Positions 26,878 through 35,477 of a stretch of 64,000 nt of DNA are shown piece by piece. Both the position numbers and the translations under genes were made by a program. The stretch spans positions 1 through 64,000 of the forward strand of contig JBGUEO010000013.1 of assembly GCA_041821315.1 (NCBI GenBank). The letters are read 5' to 3'. The stretch comes from DIGJ01 sp041821315. GTDB taxonomy: Bacteria > Bacillota > Clostridia > Lachnospirales > Lachnospiraceae. Every line of letters begins with the position of its first letter. Position 1 is the stretch's first letter. The notes beneath the pieces were generated by a model that was not told the DNA's origin, made no database searches, and saw only the letters and a program-made list of their open reading frames with translations.

Positions 26878-28548
26878 TTATAAGCGGAGTTTTTGAAATA
26901 AACCCTCAATATTTATCTTACCATAACCCCAAACATTATTGGGATACACGGTTCCCTCCTCTCGTACTGCACCCCGTGTCAAAAGACGCTTAATATCCAT
27001 CCCTGTAATATATGAATAATTTCCTCTTACCACTGCCCACTCTAAGACCATAGCAGAAATTCCACATGAATATGCCGTTGCCGCCCCCGTTCCAGTCAGT
27101 GCACCATACCTTCCATTTATCGTCGCACAGGTTAAATTAACCCCAGGAGCCGCTAAGTCCGGTTTTATATCATTACTCCTTGTATATCCTCGCCCTGATT
27201 CTAACAAGATACTATCATTAATTTGGTCATATGCCGTTATTGTCATAGGATTAAGGGAATTTCCCGGTGATGTAATGGTCGTATCTGGATTTGACTGTAA
27301 AAAAAACGTATCCCCTGATATCAAATCTCCAGAAGGAAGCCATGCATGATACGAAGAAACCTCATTTTCTATGTTATGAAGACGAAAACGCCAGATGCCT
27401 TCCAATGGATTTTCCATACGTATCAGTAACATCTGATCTCCTGTCTGTTCTTCTAGTGCATTGTTATTAATCCACACCACAGACGATTCATAAATAAAAG
27501 TAAATTTACGGCATATGTTAAATCGTGGAAACTCCTCTGGTATCGTTTCACCTGTCGGAGATGTAATTTCAATGGATACACGACTTAGAGAATCACACCA
27601 AATTTCAAATGAAAAAGCGCGATCTTTCTTACTTACTTTTAATTCAAAATCACTCGTAAATGTGCTCTCATTTACTACTCCAAAAAAATGTCTTTGAGCA
27701 TTTCCTTCATTTCCTGCTGCAATTGAAACACTAGTTTGCGCCCGTTGATTGATATTTCCTAAATAACTACTCGTAGCTCCAAGGGAGTCATGGCCACCTT
27801 GACTTGTTCCAAATGCAATGCATAAAATAAGCGGTCTTCTTAACTTAAGTGCTACATTTTGTAAATAACGAATTCCTAACATTATATCTGTCTCTTGATA
27901 ACAGATTGCATCTTCTGGTATTAAAAACATACGACGTGTTCTGTTCTTAGCTTCTTTCAATTTAACAACAACCAATTCGGCTTCGGGTACAACACCCGAG
28001 AAGGAATTTTCCAAATCTTGTGACCCTGCTGCGATACTTGCAATAGCAGTTCCATGTCCATTTTCATCCATTGATGGAACAATTAATAGCGGACTATTAC
28101 TTTTTAGAGCAATATTAATTTGTTCTCTGGTGTATTCTGTCCCATAGCTAAAGCCCTGTGGCACGACGCCATCCTGGATGGTTTGATCCCATATAGAAAT
28201 AATTCTGGAAGTATTATCACTATACAAAAATGCTTTGTGTTGATAATCAATCCCTGTATCAATAATTCCGACCAAAATACCTCTTCCAAAAAGCGCTAAA
28301 CTTGGATTCCTTTGCACTTTACCGATTCCTGATTTTTCAAGATCCACAGTAGATGTCAAGGTAAAAATAGAGGGAAAAAATCGGTAAGGATACTTTCCCA
28401 ATGTACAAATATCCGTTGCTCCACTTGGAATAAACATAATTGAATATTTTTCGTTAATCGGTGTTAGGTTATCCCCAGTATCATACAAATATGCTACCGA
28501 ATTTTCAATAATTAAATCAAAATAATTTTCATCTATTATTTTTTGAAT
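26878..28548 (-). CDS. Csp-like S8 subtilase paralogue 1, Ser-to-Gly, AUU start
   Basis: Last gene of the array, 556 residues from an ATT at 28548. AAGGAGAA lies 6-8 nt before that ATT. In this frame a TAA (the previous gene's stop) lies 7 codons upstream and no ATG, GTG or TTG occurs until codon 21. The first codons give IQKIIDENYFDLIIENS, matching the other four genes. Asp97 (IIDTGID), His165 (NGHGTAIAS) and the oxyanion Asn (AAGNEGN) are present. The nucleophile position reads TGTGAATAY, with Gly488 for Ser. No signal peptide or clear prodomain is seen. It is probably a pseudoprotease resembling spore-germination CspC (inference). Confidence 0.85.
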   Translation of the reverse strand: MQKIIDENYFDLIIENSVAYLYDTGDNLTPINEKYSIMFIPSGATDICTLGKYPYRFFPSIFTLTSTVDLEKSGIGKVQRNPSLALFGRGILVGIIDTGIDYQHKAFLYSDNTSRIISIWDQTIQDGVVPQGFSYGTEYTREQINIALKSNSPLLIVPSMDENGHGTAIASIAAGSQDLENSFSGVVPEAELVVVKLKEAKNRTRRMFLIPEDAICYQETDIMLGIRYLQNVALKLRRPLILCIAFGTSQGGHDSLGATSSYLGNINQRAQTSVSIAAGNEGNAQRHFFGVVNESTFTSDFELKVSKKDRAFSFEIWCDSLSRVSIEITSPTGETIPEEFPRFNICRKFTFIYESSVVWINNNALEEQTGDQMLLIRMENPLEGIWRFRLHNIENEVSSYHAWLPSGDLISGDTFFLQSNPDTTITSPGNSLNPMTITAYDQINDSILLESGRGYTRSNDIKPDLAAPGVNLTCATINGRYGALTGTGAATAYSCGISAMVLEWAVVRGNYSYITGMDIKRLLTRGAVREEGTVYPNNVWGYGKINIEGLFQKLRL

Positions 28549-28569
28549 ATGAAATTCTCCTTCCTCTCT

Positions 28570-30246
28570 TTATTTTAAAAATAATTGTCTAAATACACCA
28601 TCTATGTTAATCTTCCCATATCCCCAAATATTGTTTGGATAAATGATTTCCTCTTCTCGATCTGCTCCTCGTTTTAGTAGATTGCTTATATCCGTGCCTG
28701 AAATAGTCGTATAATTTCCTCGTATCACTGCCCATTCAAGAAGCATGGCAACAATACCGGTTCCATATGCAGTTGCCGCTCCTGTTTCGGAAAGTGAGCC
28801 GTAACCTCCATTTACTACCGCACACGTTATTTCATATCCCGGTGCCGCTATATCAGGTTTTATCGCACTCGTTGTCCTCGTGTATCCTCTTCCTGATTGC
28901 AACATAATACTATTATCCACTTGATTATACGCAGTTATTGTCAATGGGTTGATTGCGTTTCCTGGTGATAGTACCGTTGTATCTGGGTTTGACTGTAAAA
29001 AAAAGGTTTCGTCCGAAATAAAATCTCCCGCCGGAAGCCATGCATGAAACGAAGATACGCCATTTTCAATATTGTGCACACGTAGTTTCCAAATTCCTTC
29101 CAATGGATTTTCAAATCGCAGTAAAATTAGTTGATCACCCGTTTCTTGTTCTGAAACAATATTGTTTACCCAAACAACAGTTGGTACATATATAAACTTA
29201 AACATACGGCAAACACTTAATTTAGGAAACACTTCCTGTGTGGATTCTCCGCTTGGAGTGATAATTTCAATGCTAAGTCGACTTGGCGCATCCGGCCAAA
29301 TTTCCATAGCAAATTTTTTATCCTTCGCACTTACCTTTAATTCAAACTCCTTTTGATAGGTTGTTGCATTTACCGTTCCAAAAAAATGTCTCTGTTTATT
29401 TCCTTCATTTCCTGCCGAAAGGGAAACACATATTTGTGGTATTTGCATCGTATAAGCTAAATAACTACTAGTAGCTCCGATTCCATCATGCCCACTTTGG
29501 CTCGTTCCAAGTGCAAGACAATAGGCAAGTGGTCTACGCAAATTTCGTGCCATATTTATAAGATATCGTGTTGCAAAAATCAAATCACTTTCTTGATAGC
29601 AAACTGGACCATCCGGTATAAAATGAATATCACGCAGTATTTGTTTTGCCTGTTTTAATTTAACAATAATAAACTGAGCAAATGGTACAATTCCGGTAAA
29701 GGAATTCTCTAAATCCTCTGATCCTGCAATAATACTTGCAATTGCTGTCCCATGTCCATTTTCATCGATTGATGGAACAATCGCAAGTGGATTATCATTT
29801 TTCAAAGCTAAATTAATTTTCTCTTTATTATATTCACTTCCAAATGTAAATCCTTCTGGTGGGACTCCTTCTTGTATCGTTTGATCCCAGATGGATAGAA
29901 TACGAGATGTACCATCCTTGTTTAAAAAAGCTTTGTGCTGATAATCAATTCCCGTATCCATAATTCCAATCAATACACCACGTCCATATAACGCTAAATT
30001 TGGATTTTTTTGCACTTTCGTTATTCCAGTTTTTTCTAAATCAACTGCAGAAGTCAAACAACAAACCGATGGGAAAATATAATATGGATATGCTCCTAGA
30101 TCACAAGCATTCGCATTATCAACTGGAACATGTATTAACGAATTTTTATCATTCATCGGAAGTAAATTATCTCCACTTCCATATAAATACGCGATGGTAT
30201 TATCAACAATTAAATCATAATAATTTTCATCAATTACTTTTTGAAT
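28570..30246 (-). CDS. Csp-like S8 subtilase paralogue 2, Ser-to-Gly, AUU start
   Basis: Fourth gene in transcription order, 558 residues from an ATT at 30246. AAGGGGGG sits 6 nt upstream and an in-frame TAA lies five codons before the ATT. The next usable start is the ATG at codon 31, which lacks a ribosome site. The N-terminus IQKVIDENYYDLIVDNT is shared with its paralogues. Asp97 (IMDTGID) and His165 (NGHGTAIAS) are kept. The nucleophile site is SETGAATAY, so Gly489 replaces Ser and the preceding Gly-Thr is also altered. The gene starts 19 nt after the upstream paralogue and ends 21 nt before the next. Confidence 0.85.
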   Translation of the reverse strand: MQKVIDENYYDLIVDNTIAYLYGSGDNLLPMNDKNSLIHVPVDNANACDLGAYPYYIFPSVCCLTSAVDLEKTGITKVQKNPNLALYGRGVLIGIMDTGIDYQHKAFLNKDGTSRILSIWDQTIQEGVPPEGFTFGSEYNKEKINLALKNDNPLAIVPSIDENGHGTAIASIIAGSEDLENSFTGIVPFAQFIIVKLKQAKQILRDIHFIPDGPVCYQESDLIFATRYLINMARNLRRPLAYCLALGTSQSGHDGIGATSSYLAYTMQIPQICVSLSAGNEGNKQRHFFGTVNATTYQKEFELKVSAKDKKFAMEIWPDAPSRLSIEIITPSGESTQEVFPKLSVCRMFKFIYVPTVVWVNNIVSEQETGDQLILLRFENPLEGIWKLRVHNIENGVSSFHAWLPAGDFISDETFFLQSNPDTTVLSPGNAINPLTITAYNQVDNSIMLQSGRGYTRTTSAIKPDIAAPGYEITCAVVNGGYGSLSETGAATAYGTGIVAMLLEWAVIRGNYTTISGTDISNLLKRGADREEEIIYPNNIWGYGKINIDGVFRQLFLK

Positions 30247-30265
30247 ACAAAACCCCCCTTACAAA

Positions 30266-31936
30266 TTATATCCGTAGTTTCATAAATACTCCATCAATAT
30301 TGATTTTTCCATATCCCCAAATAGTATTGGGATACATCATACCCTCTTCTCGATCTGCACCTCGAATTAACAGTCTGCTAATGTCCATTCCAGTAATTGC
30401 AGGATAATTACCTCGCACCACTCCCCACTCTAAAAGCATGGCAACTATACCTGCCGCATAAGCCGCTGCTGAGCCACTTCCAGTTACTTCCCCATATCCT
30501 CCATTGATTGTTGCACAGGTAAGACGAAACCCAGGCGCTGCAAAATCTGGTTTAATTGTATTGCTCCTTGTATATCCTCTCCCTGATTTTATAAGGATAC
30601 TATCATCTAGCTGATTGTATGCCGTTACAGTCATTGGATTAACTGCAGTGCCTGGTGAAGTTAACGTCGTGTCTGGATTTGATTTTAAGAAAAACGTTTC
30701 ATTCGAAATTAAATTATCTGCAGGAAGCCACGCATGAAACGAAGATACCATGTTTTCAACATTTCGAACTCGAAAATGCCAAATACCCTCTAAGGGATTT
30801 TCAAACCTTACTAATATCATCTGATCCCCTGTTTCTTCTTCGATAATAAAGTTATTTACAAACACCACGGATGATTGATAAATAAACGAAAATTTGCGAC
30901 ACGCATTAAATTGTGCAAAAATTTCACGCGTCGATTCTCCAGTTGGAGTTATAATATCTAGCGTAAGTCGACTTGGAGCATATGCCCAAATCTCAAGAGC
31001 AAATTTCTTGTCCTTACTATTTACTATCATTTCAAAGTCACTGGTATTGGTTCCTGCATCAATCCTTCCATAATAATGTCTTTGAGCATTCCCTTCATTT
31101 CCTACTGCAATCGTAATACCAGTTTTGGGACGCTGAGAGAGAAACGATAAATATGAGCTCGTCGCTCCACGTCCATCATGCCCTCCCTGACTTGTTCCCA
31201 GTGCAATACAGATTGCAACTGGACGTTTCAACATTTGTGCCACGCTAAGTATGTATTCAATTCCAAAGATCAAATCACTTTCTTGATAACAAATGGCATC
31301 TTCTGGCACAAATGCTATCTCACGAAGATTCTGTTTTGCCTGTTTTAACTTAACAACAATCAATTCTGCTTCTGGGACAACTCCACGAAAAGAATGTTCC
31401 AAATCTTCTGAACCCGCTGCAATACTTGCAACTGCGGTTCCATGTCCATTTTCATCGTTCGTTGGAACACGTGCAAGCGGATCATCGCTCTTTAATGCCT
31501 GATTGATTTGTTCTCTCGTGTATTCCGTACCATAAGGAAATTTCTCGGAGGATATCCCATTTTGTATCGTTTGATCCCAAATCGATACAATACGAGAACT
31601 CCCATCATTATATTGAAATGCCTTGTGCCTATAATCAATCCCGGTATCAACAAATCCAAGCAATACATCACGCCCAAAAAATGCAAGATTTGGATTTTTT
31701 TGTACCTTACTTACTCCAGTTTTTTCTAAATCAATATTGGATGCCAACGTAAGTATTGATGGAAAAACATGATATGGATAAACTCCAATCTCACAAGGAG
31801 TCGCTTTTTCACTTGACACAAATGCAAGTGAATGTCTCGTATTTAATGATACAACCTGATCTGGATTATCATATAAATATCCTAAATCTTTATCAATAAT
31901 TAAATCAATATAATTTTCATCAATAATATTATGAAT
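30266..31936 (-). CDS. Csp-like S8 subtilase paralogue 3, Ser-to-Gly, AUU start
   Basis: Middle gene, 556 residues from an ATT at 31936 placed 7 nt after AAGGAGG. Another ATT lies two codons upstream but is too close to the ribosome site. The first conventional start is a GTG at codon 40. The leader peptide IHNIIDENYIDLIIDKD matches the family. Asp97 (FVDTGID) and His165 (NGHGTAVAS) are present. The nucleophile region is TGSGSAAAY: the aligned position is Gly488, with a Ser directly after it. That shifted Ser makes this the copy in which residual activity is least excluded. Confidence 0.85.
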   Translation of the reverse strand: MHNIIDENYIDLIIDKDLGYLYDNPDQVVSLNTRHSLAFVSSEKATPCEIGVYPYHVFPSILTLASNIDLEKTGVSKVQKNPNLAFFGRDVLLGFVDTGIDYRHKAFQYNDGSSRIVSIWDQTIQNGISSEKFPYGTEYTREQINQALKSDDPLARVPTNDENGHGTAVASIAAGSEDLEHSFRGVVPEAELIVVKLKQAKQNLREIAFVPEDAICYQESDLIFGIEYILSVAQMLKRPVAICIALGTSQGGHDGRGATSSYLSFLSQRPKTGITIAVGNEGNAQRHYYGRIDAGTNTSDFEMIVNSKDKKFALEIWAYAPSRLTLDIITPTGESTREIFAQFNACRKFSFIYQSSVVFVNNFIIEEETGDQMILVRFENPLEGIWHFRVRNVENMVSSFHAWLPADNLISNETFFLKSNPDTTLTSPGTAVNPMTVTAYNQLDDSILIKSGRGYTRSNTIKPDFAAPGFRLTCATINGGYGEVTGSGSAAAYAAGIVAMLLEWGVVRGNYPAITGMDISRLLIRGADREEGMMYPNTIWGYGKINIDGVFMKLRI

Positions 31937-31961
31937 AGAAATCCCTCCTTATGCCATTATT

Positions 31962-33632
31962 TTATGATAACAATCGAAAGACACCATCAATATTAATTCT
32001 GCCATATCCCCAAATATTGTTCGGATACAGAATTTCTTCCTCTCGATCGGTAGCTCGTATTAAAAGATTTTTAATGTCCGATCCTGTGATGGTTTTATAA
32101 TTACCTCGTATCACTGCCCATTCAAGAATCATTGCGACAATACCCGTTGCATACGCACTAGCTGCTCCAGTTCCAGTTAAAGTCCCATATCCACCATTGA
32201 TTGCTGCACAAATAAGATTATATCCTGGTGCTGCAATATCAGGTTTTATAGCCGTAGTAGTTCTAGTATAGCCTCTTCCCGATTCGATTAAAATCCCATT
32301 ATTTAGTTGATTATATGCAGTTACTGTCAAAAGTTTCGCAGCATTCCCTGGTGAAAGTACCGTTGTGTCTGGGTTCGACTGTAAAAATATAGTTTCGTTC
32401 GAAATAAAATCGCCTGCTGGAAGCCATGCATGAAACGAAGCGACCGCATTCTCAATGTTTCGAACCCGTAATCGCCATATCCCTTCTTGTGGATTTTCAA
32501 GACGAACCAGTATCAGCTGATCTCCTGTTTCTTCTTCCGAAATAATATTATTCACCCAAATCACAGAAGCCTCATAGATATAGGTAAACTTCCTGCATGC
32601 ATTTAATCGTGGAAAAACTTGCCGTGTTGATTCACCTGTCGGAGTAATAATTTCTATAGAAAAACGACTTGGAGCATACGGCCAAATTTCAAATGAAAAT
32701 TTTTTATCCTTGCTACTCACCTTTAATTCAAACTCCTTTGTATATGTTACTGCATCTAGCGTTCCAAAATAATGTCGTTGTGCATTGCCCTCATTTCCTG
32801 CACAAATTGTAACACTCATTTGTGATATTTCATTAATATATGTTAAATACATACTCGTAGATCCCAGTCCATCATGCCCACTTTGACTGGTTCCAAGCGC
32901 AATACATAAAGCAAGTGGGCGACGCAATCTTTTGGCCGTTTCAAACAAATACCGCGCTGCAAATATCACATCGCTTTCTTGATAACAAACCGGTCCTTCT
33001 GGTATAAAATGAATATTTCGCAAAACCTTCTTTGCCTGTTTTAGTTTAACAACAAGTAAATCAGAGTAAGGCACAATACCTGTAAATGAATTTTCTAAAT
33101 CTTGTGAACCGCAAATAATACTAGCAATCGCTGTTCCATGTCCATTATCATCTACAGAGGGAACGATGGTAAGCGGATTGTCACTTTTTAATGCAAGATT
33201 AATCTGTTCTTGCTTGTATTCTGTTCCATAAGGAATGCCGTCTGGTGGTATTCCATCTTGTATGGTTTGATCCCATATTGATAAAATGCGCGAAGTGCCA
33301 TCCTGATACAAAAATGCCTTATGCTGATAATCAATTCCGGTATCAATAACACCAACCAAAACGCCTTCACCAAACAGTGCCAGATTAGGATTTTTCTGTA
33401 CTTTCGTAACTCCCGTTTTTTCAAAATCAAGATCGGATGTAAGACAAAATACAGATGGAAACATATGATACGGGTAAATTCCAAGATCACAGACATCTGG
33501 CTCATCAGCAGGAACATTGATTAGAATATCTTTTAAATTTATTTGGGTCACATTATCGTTATTCTCATACATATCAGCAATTGCTTTATTAGCAATTAAG
33601 TCATAGTAATTTTCATTAACAATTTTATGTAT
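31962..33632 (-). CDS. Csp-like S8 subtilase paralogue 4, Ser-to-Gly, AUA start
   Basis: Second gene of the array, 556 residues. The codon aligned with ATT in the other genes is ATA (33632), 6 nt after GGAGGT. The in-frame ATG at codon 21 has no ribosome site. The N-terminus IHKIVNENYYDLIANKA aligns with its paralogues only if translation starts at or before the ATA. Asp97 (VIDTGID) and His165 (NGHGTAIAS) are kept; the Ser site is TGTGAASAY (Gly489). The upstream paralogue ends 18 nt before this start, so translational re-initiation is possible. Confidence 0.85.
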   Translation of the reverse strand: MHKIVNENYYDLIANKAIADMYENNDNVTQINLKDILINVPADEPDVCDLGIYPYHMFPSVFCLTSDLDFEKTGVTKVQKNPNLALFGEGVLVGVIDTGIDYQHKAFLYQDGTSRILSIWDQTIQDGIPPDGIPYGTEYKQEQINLALKSDNPLTIVPSVDDNGHGTAIASIICGSQDLENSFTGIVPYSDLLVVKLKQAKKVLRNIHFIPEGPVCYQESDVIFAARYLFETAKRLRRPLALCIALGTSQSGHDGLGSTSMYLTYINEISQMSVTICAGNEGNAQRHYFGTLDAVTYTKEFELKVSSKDKKFSFEIWPYAPSRFSIEIITPTGESTRQVFPRLNACRKFTYIYEASVIWVNNIISEEETGDQLILVRLENPQEGIWRLRVRNIENAVASFHAWLPAGDFISNETIFLQSNPDTTVLSPGNAAKLLTVTAYNQLNNGILIESGRGYTRTTTAIKPDIAAPGYNLICAAINGGYGTLTGTGAASAYATGIVAMILEWAVIRGNYKTITGSDIKNLLIRATDREEEILYPNNIWGYGRINIDGVFRLLS

Positions 33633-33650
33633 AAAAAAACCTCCTAACGA

Positions 33651-35321
33651 TTAAATACTTAGTTTTTCAAATAATCCAGCAATATCAATCTTGCCATATC
33701 CCCAAATTTTGTTAGGGTAAACCATTCCCTCTTCTCGCGTTGCGCCTCTTAATAAAAGTTTACTAATATTCATTCCTGTAATATTTGTATAATTACCTCG
33801 TATTACCGCCCATTCAAGAATCATTGCGATAATTCCAGTCGCATAAGCACAAGCTGCTCCAGTTCCAGTTGCAACGCCGTATTCCCCATTTAATGCTGCA
33901 CAGGTAAGTTTGTATCCGGGTGCTGCAATATCTGGTTTTATCGTATTACTTCTTGTGTAACCTCTTCCCGATTCTAAAAGAATACTATCACTCATCTGGT
34001 TATATGCGGTTATTGTCAGGGGATCAACCGCAGTTCCTGGCGAAGTTAGCGTAGTATCCGGACTTGATTGTAAAAAAAAGGTATCGGTTGAAATTAAATC
34101 TCCCGCTGGGAGCCATGCATGAAACGAAGAAACCATCTGTTCCATATTTACTACTCGAAAACGCCAGATACCCTCGCTCGGATTTTCCATACGTATTAGT
34201 ATCATCTGGTCTCCCGTTTCCTCTTCTATAATCATATTATTTACCCAAACCACTGAGGATTCTCGAACAAAGGAAAATCTACGACATTCGTCAAGGCTCG
34301 CATCTATTTCGCGGGTTGACTCTCCTGTTGGAGTAATAATCTCTATTGAGAGGCGGGACGGTACATAGGCCCAGATTTGAAAGGCAAATTTCTTATCTTT
34401 GCTACTCACTTTTAATTCAAATTCATCCAAATACAAATCAGCAGATACCGTTCCAAAATAGTGCCTTTGTTTATTTCCCTCATTTCCCGCAGCAATTCCT
34501 ATTCCCAATTTTGGTGTATGTGAAATCCAAGATAAATAAGAACTGGTACCTCCGCTCCCATCGTGCCCACCTTGACTTGTTCCAAGTCCAATGCATAGAG
34601 CGATTGGACGTTTCATTGTATTTACCATTTTATGAAAATAGCTAATCGCTAATATCAAATCACTTTCCTGATAGCAAATTGCTTCATCTGGTACAAAAAA
34701 AAGATCACGGATATTTTGTTTTGCCTGCTTTAATTTAACAATAACTAACTCCGAAGATGGTACAATACCTGAAAATAAATTTTTTAAATCTTCCGATCCA
34801 GCCGCAATACTGGCAAGTGCTGTTCCATGTCCATTTTCATCCACAGAGGGAACGATCGCAAGTGGATCATTCGTTTTTAACGCAACATTAATTTGTGCTT
34901 TATTATATTCTGCACCATAGGTATATCCTTCCGGCGGTATTCCATCTTGCAAGGTTTGATCCCATATTGACAGTATACGGGAAGTACCATCGTGATTTAA
35001 AAACGCCTTATGTTGATAATCAATTCCTGTATCGATAATACCGACAATAACACCACTCCCAAAAAGAGCTAAATTCGGGTTTCGCTGCACGCTGCTTACT
35101 CCTGATTCTTCAAGCTCAATTACCGAATCTAGGGTAAAAATTGACGAAAAAATATGATAAGGATACGTTCCAAGATCACATGGATCCACCTTTTCTATTG
35201 GAACATGTATTATGGAATCTCTCTGATTCATAGGAGTAATACTATCTTCACTCCCATATATATAACCTAGTTCTTTATTAATAATTAAATCATAGTATTT
35301 TTCATCATAAATTTTTTTAAT
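33651..35321 (-). CDS. Csp-like S8 subtilase paralogue 5, Ser-to-Gly, AUU start
   Basis: First gene of the array, 556 residues from an ATT at 35321, with GAGGGGGT 6-7 nt upstream and an in-frame TGA four codons before it. The next ATG is codon 31, without a ribosome site. The N-terminus is IKKIYDEKYYDLIINKE. Asp97 (IIDTGID) and His165 (NGHGTALAS) are present; the Ser site is TGTGAACAY (Gly488). KPDIAAPG before the site confirms the subtilase fold. It heads the operon; an 8-bp inverted repeat (35339-35368) lies just upstream in its leader or promoter. I could not define a sigma-factor consensus with confidence. Confidence 0.85.
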   Translation of the reverse strand: MKKIYDEKYYDLIINKELGYIYGSEDSITPMNQRDSIIHVPIEKVDPCDLGTYPYHIFSSIFTLDSVIELEESGVSSVQRNPNLALFGSGVIVGIIDTGIDYQHKAFLNHDGTSRILSIWDQTLQDGIPPEGYTYGAEYNKAQINVALKTNDPLAIVPSVDENGHGTALASIAAGSEDLKNLFSGIVPSSELVIVKLKQAKQNIRDLFFVPDEAICYQESDLILAISYFHKMVNTMKRPIALCIGLGTSQGGHDGSGGTSSYLSWISHTPKLGIGIAAGNEGNKQRHYFGTVSADLYLDEFELKVSSKDKKFAFQIWAYVPSRLSIEIITPTGESTREIDASLDECRRFSFVRESSVVWVNNMIIEEETGDQMILIRMENPSEGIWRFRVVNMEQMVSSFHAWLPAGDLISTDTFFLQSSPDTTLTSPGTAVDPLTITAYNQMSDSILLESGRGYTRSNTIKPDIAAPGYKLTCAALNGEYGVATGTGAACAYATGIIAMILEWAVIRGNYTNITGMNISKLLLRGATREEGMVYPNKIWGYGKIDIAGLFEKLSI

Positions 35322-35338
35322 AAATAAACCCCCTCACC

Positions 35339-35368
35339 ATAAGATAGTAGTCTATCTTTATATCTTAT
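35339..35368. promoter_or_regulatory. Inverted repeat upstream of the subtilase array
   Basis: ATAAGATA (35339-35346) and TATCTTAT (35361-35368) are perfect arms 14 nt apart, 18 bp before the first AUU start. The site could be an operator or mRNA leader hairpin for the array, or belong to the small plus-strand frame that follows. Confidence 0.4.
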
Positions 35369-35386
35369 GATAAGGAGGTAAAAATA

Positions 35387-35440
35387 TTGATAAAAATATT
35401 TCATCATAGCCCAATCGCTAACACTGCAAGCTACAATTAA
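35387..35440 (+). CDS. Candidate 17-residue peptide
   Basis: AAGGAGGT (about 35372-35379) is followed 7 nt later by TTG and an 18-codon frame encoding MIKIFHHSPIANTASYN. The ribosome site is strong and points away from the array. Nothing else on this strand uses it. No homologue is known to me and the frame is short, so it may be chance. Confidence 0.3.
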   Translation: MIKIFHHSPIANTASYN

Positions 35441-35477
35441 AAATCATTTTCATTATTAATTTGCTATAGACAACCAC

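Noticed and set aside
28546..28572. Paralogues 2 and 1 (and 5 and 4) are in the same frame, suggesting stop-codon read-through to a fused protein
   Set aside because: The other two gene junctions are out of frame and each gene has its own ribosome site, so read-through is not a common feature.
30000..30407. A 135-codon open frame on the plus strand across two subtilase genes
   Set aside because: It is antisense to two clearly coding paralogues, has no ribosome site, and similar shadows occur in the other copies.
35339..35477. A sporulation sigma-factor promoter for the subtilase array
   Set aside because: A CATA-AGA-TA-like string is present on the minus strand, but no matching -35 lies at the right distance, so I could not support a sigma assignment.
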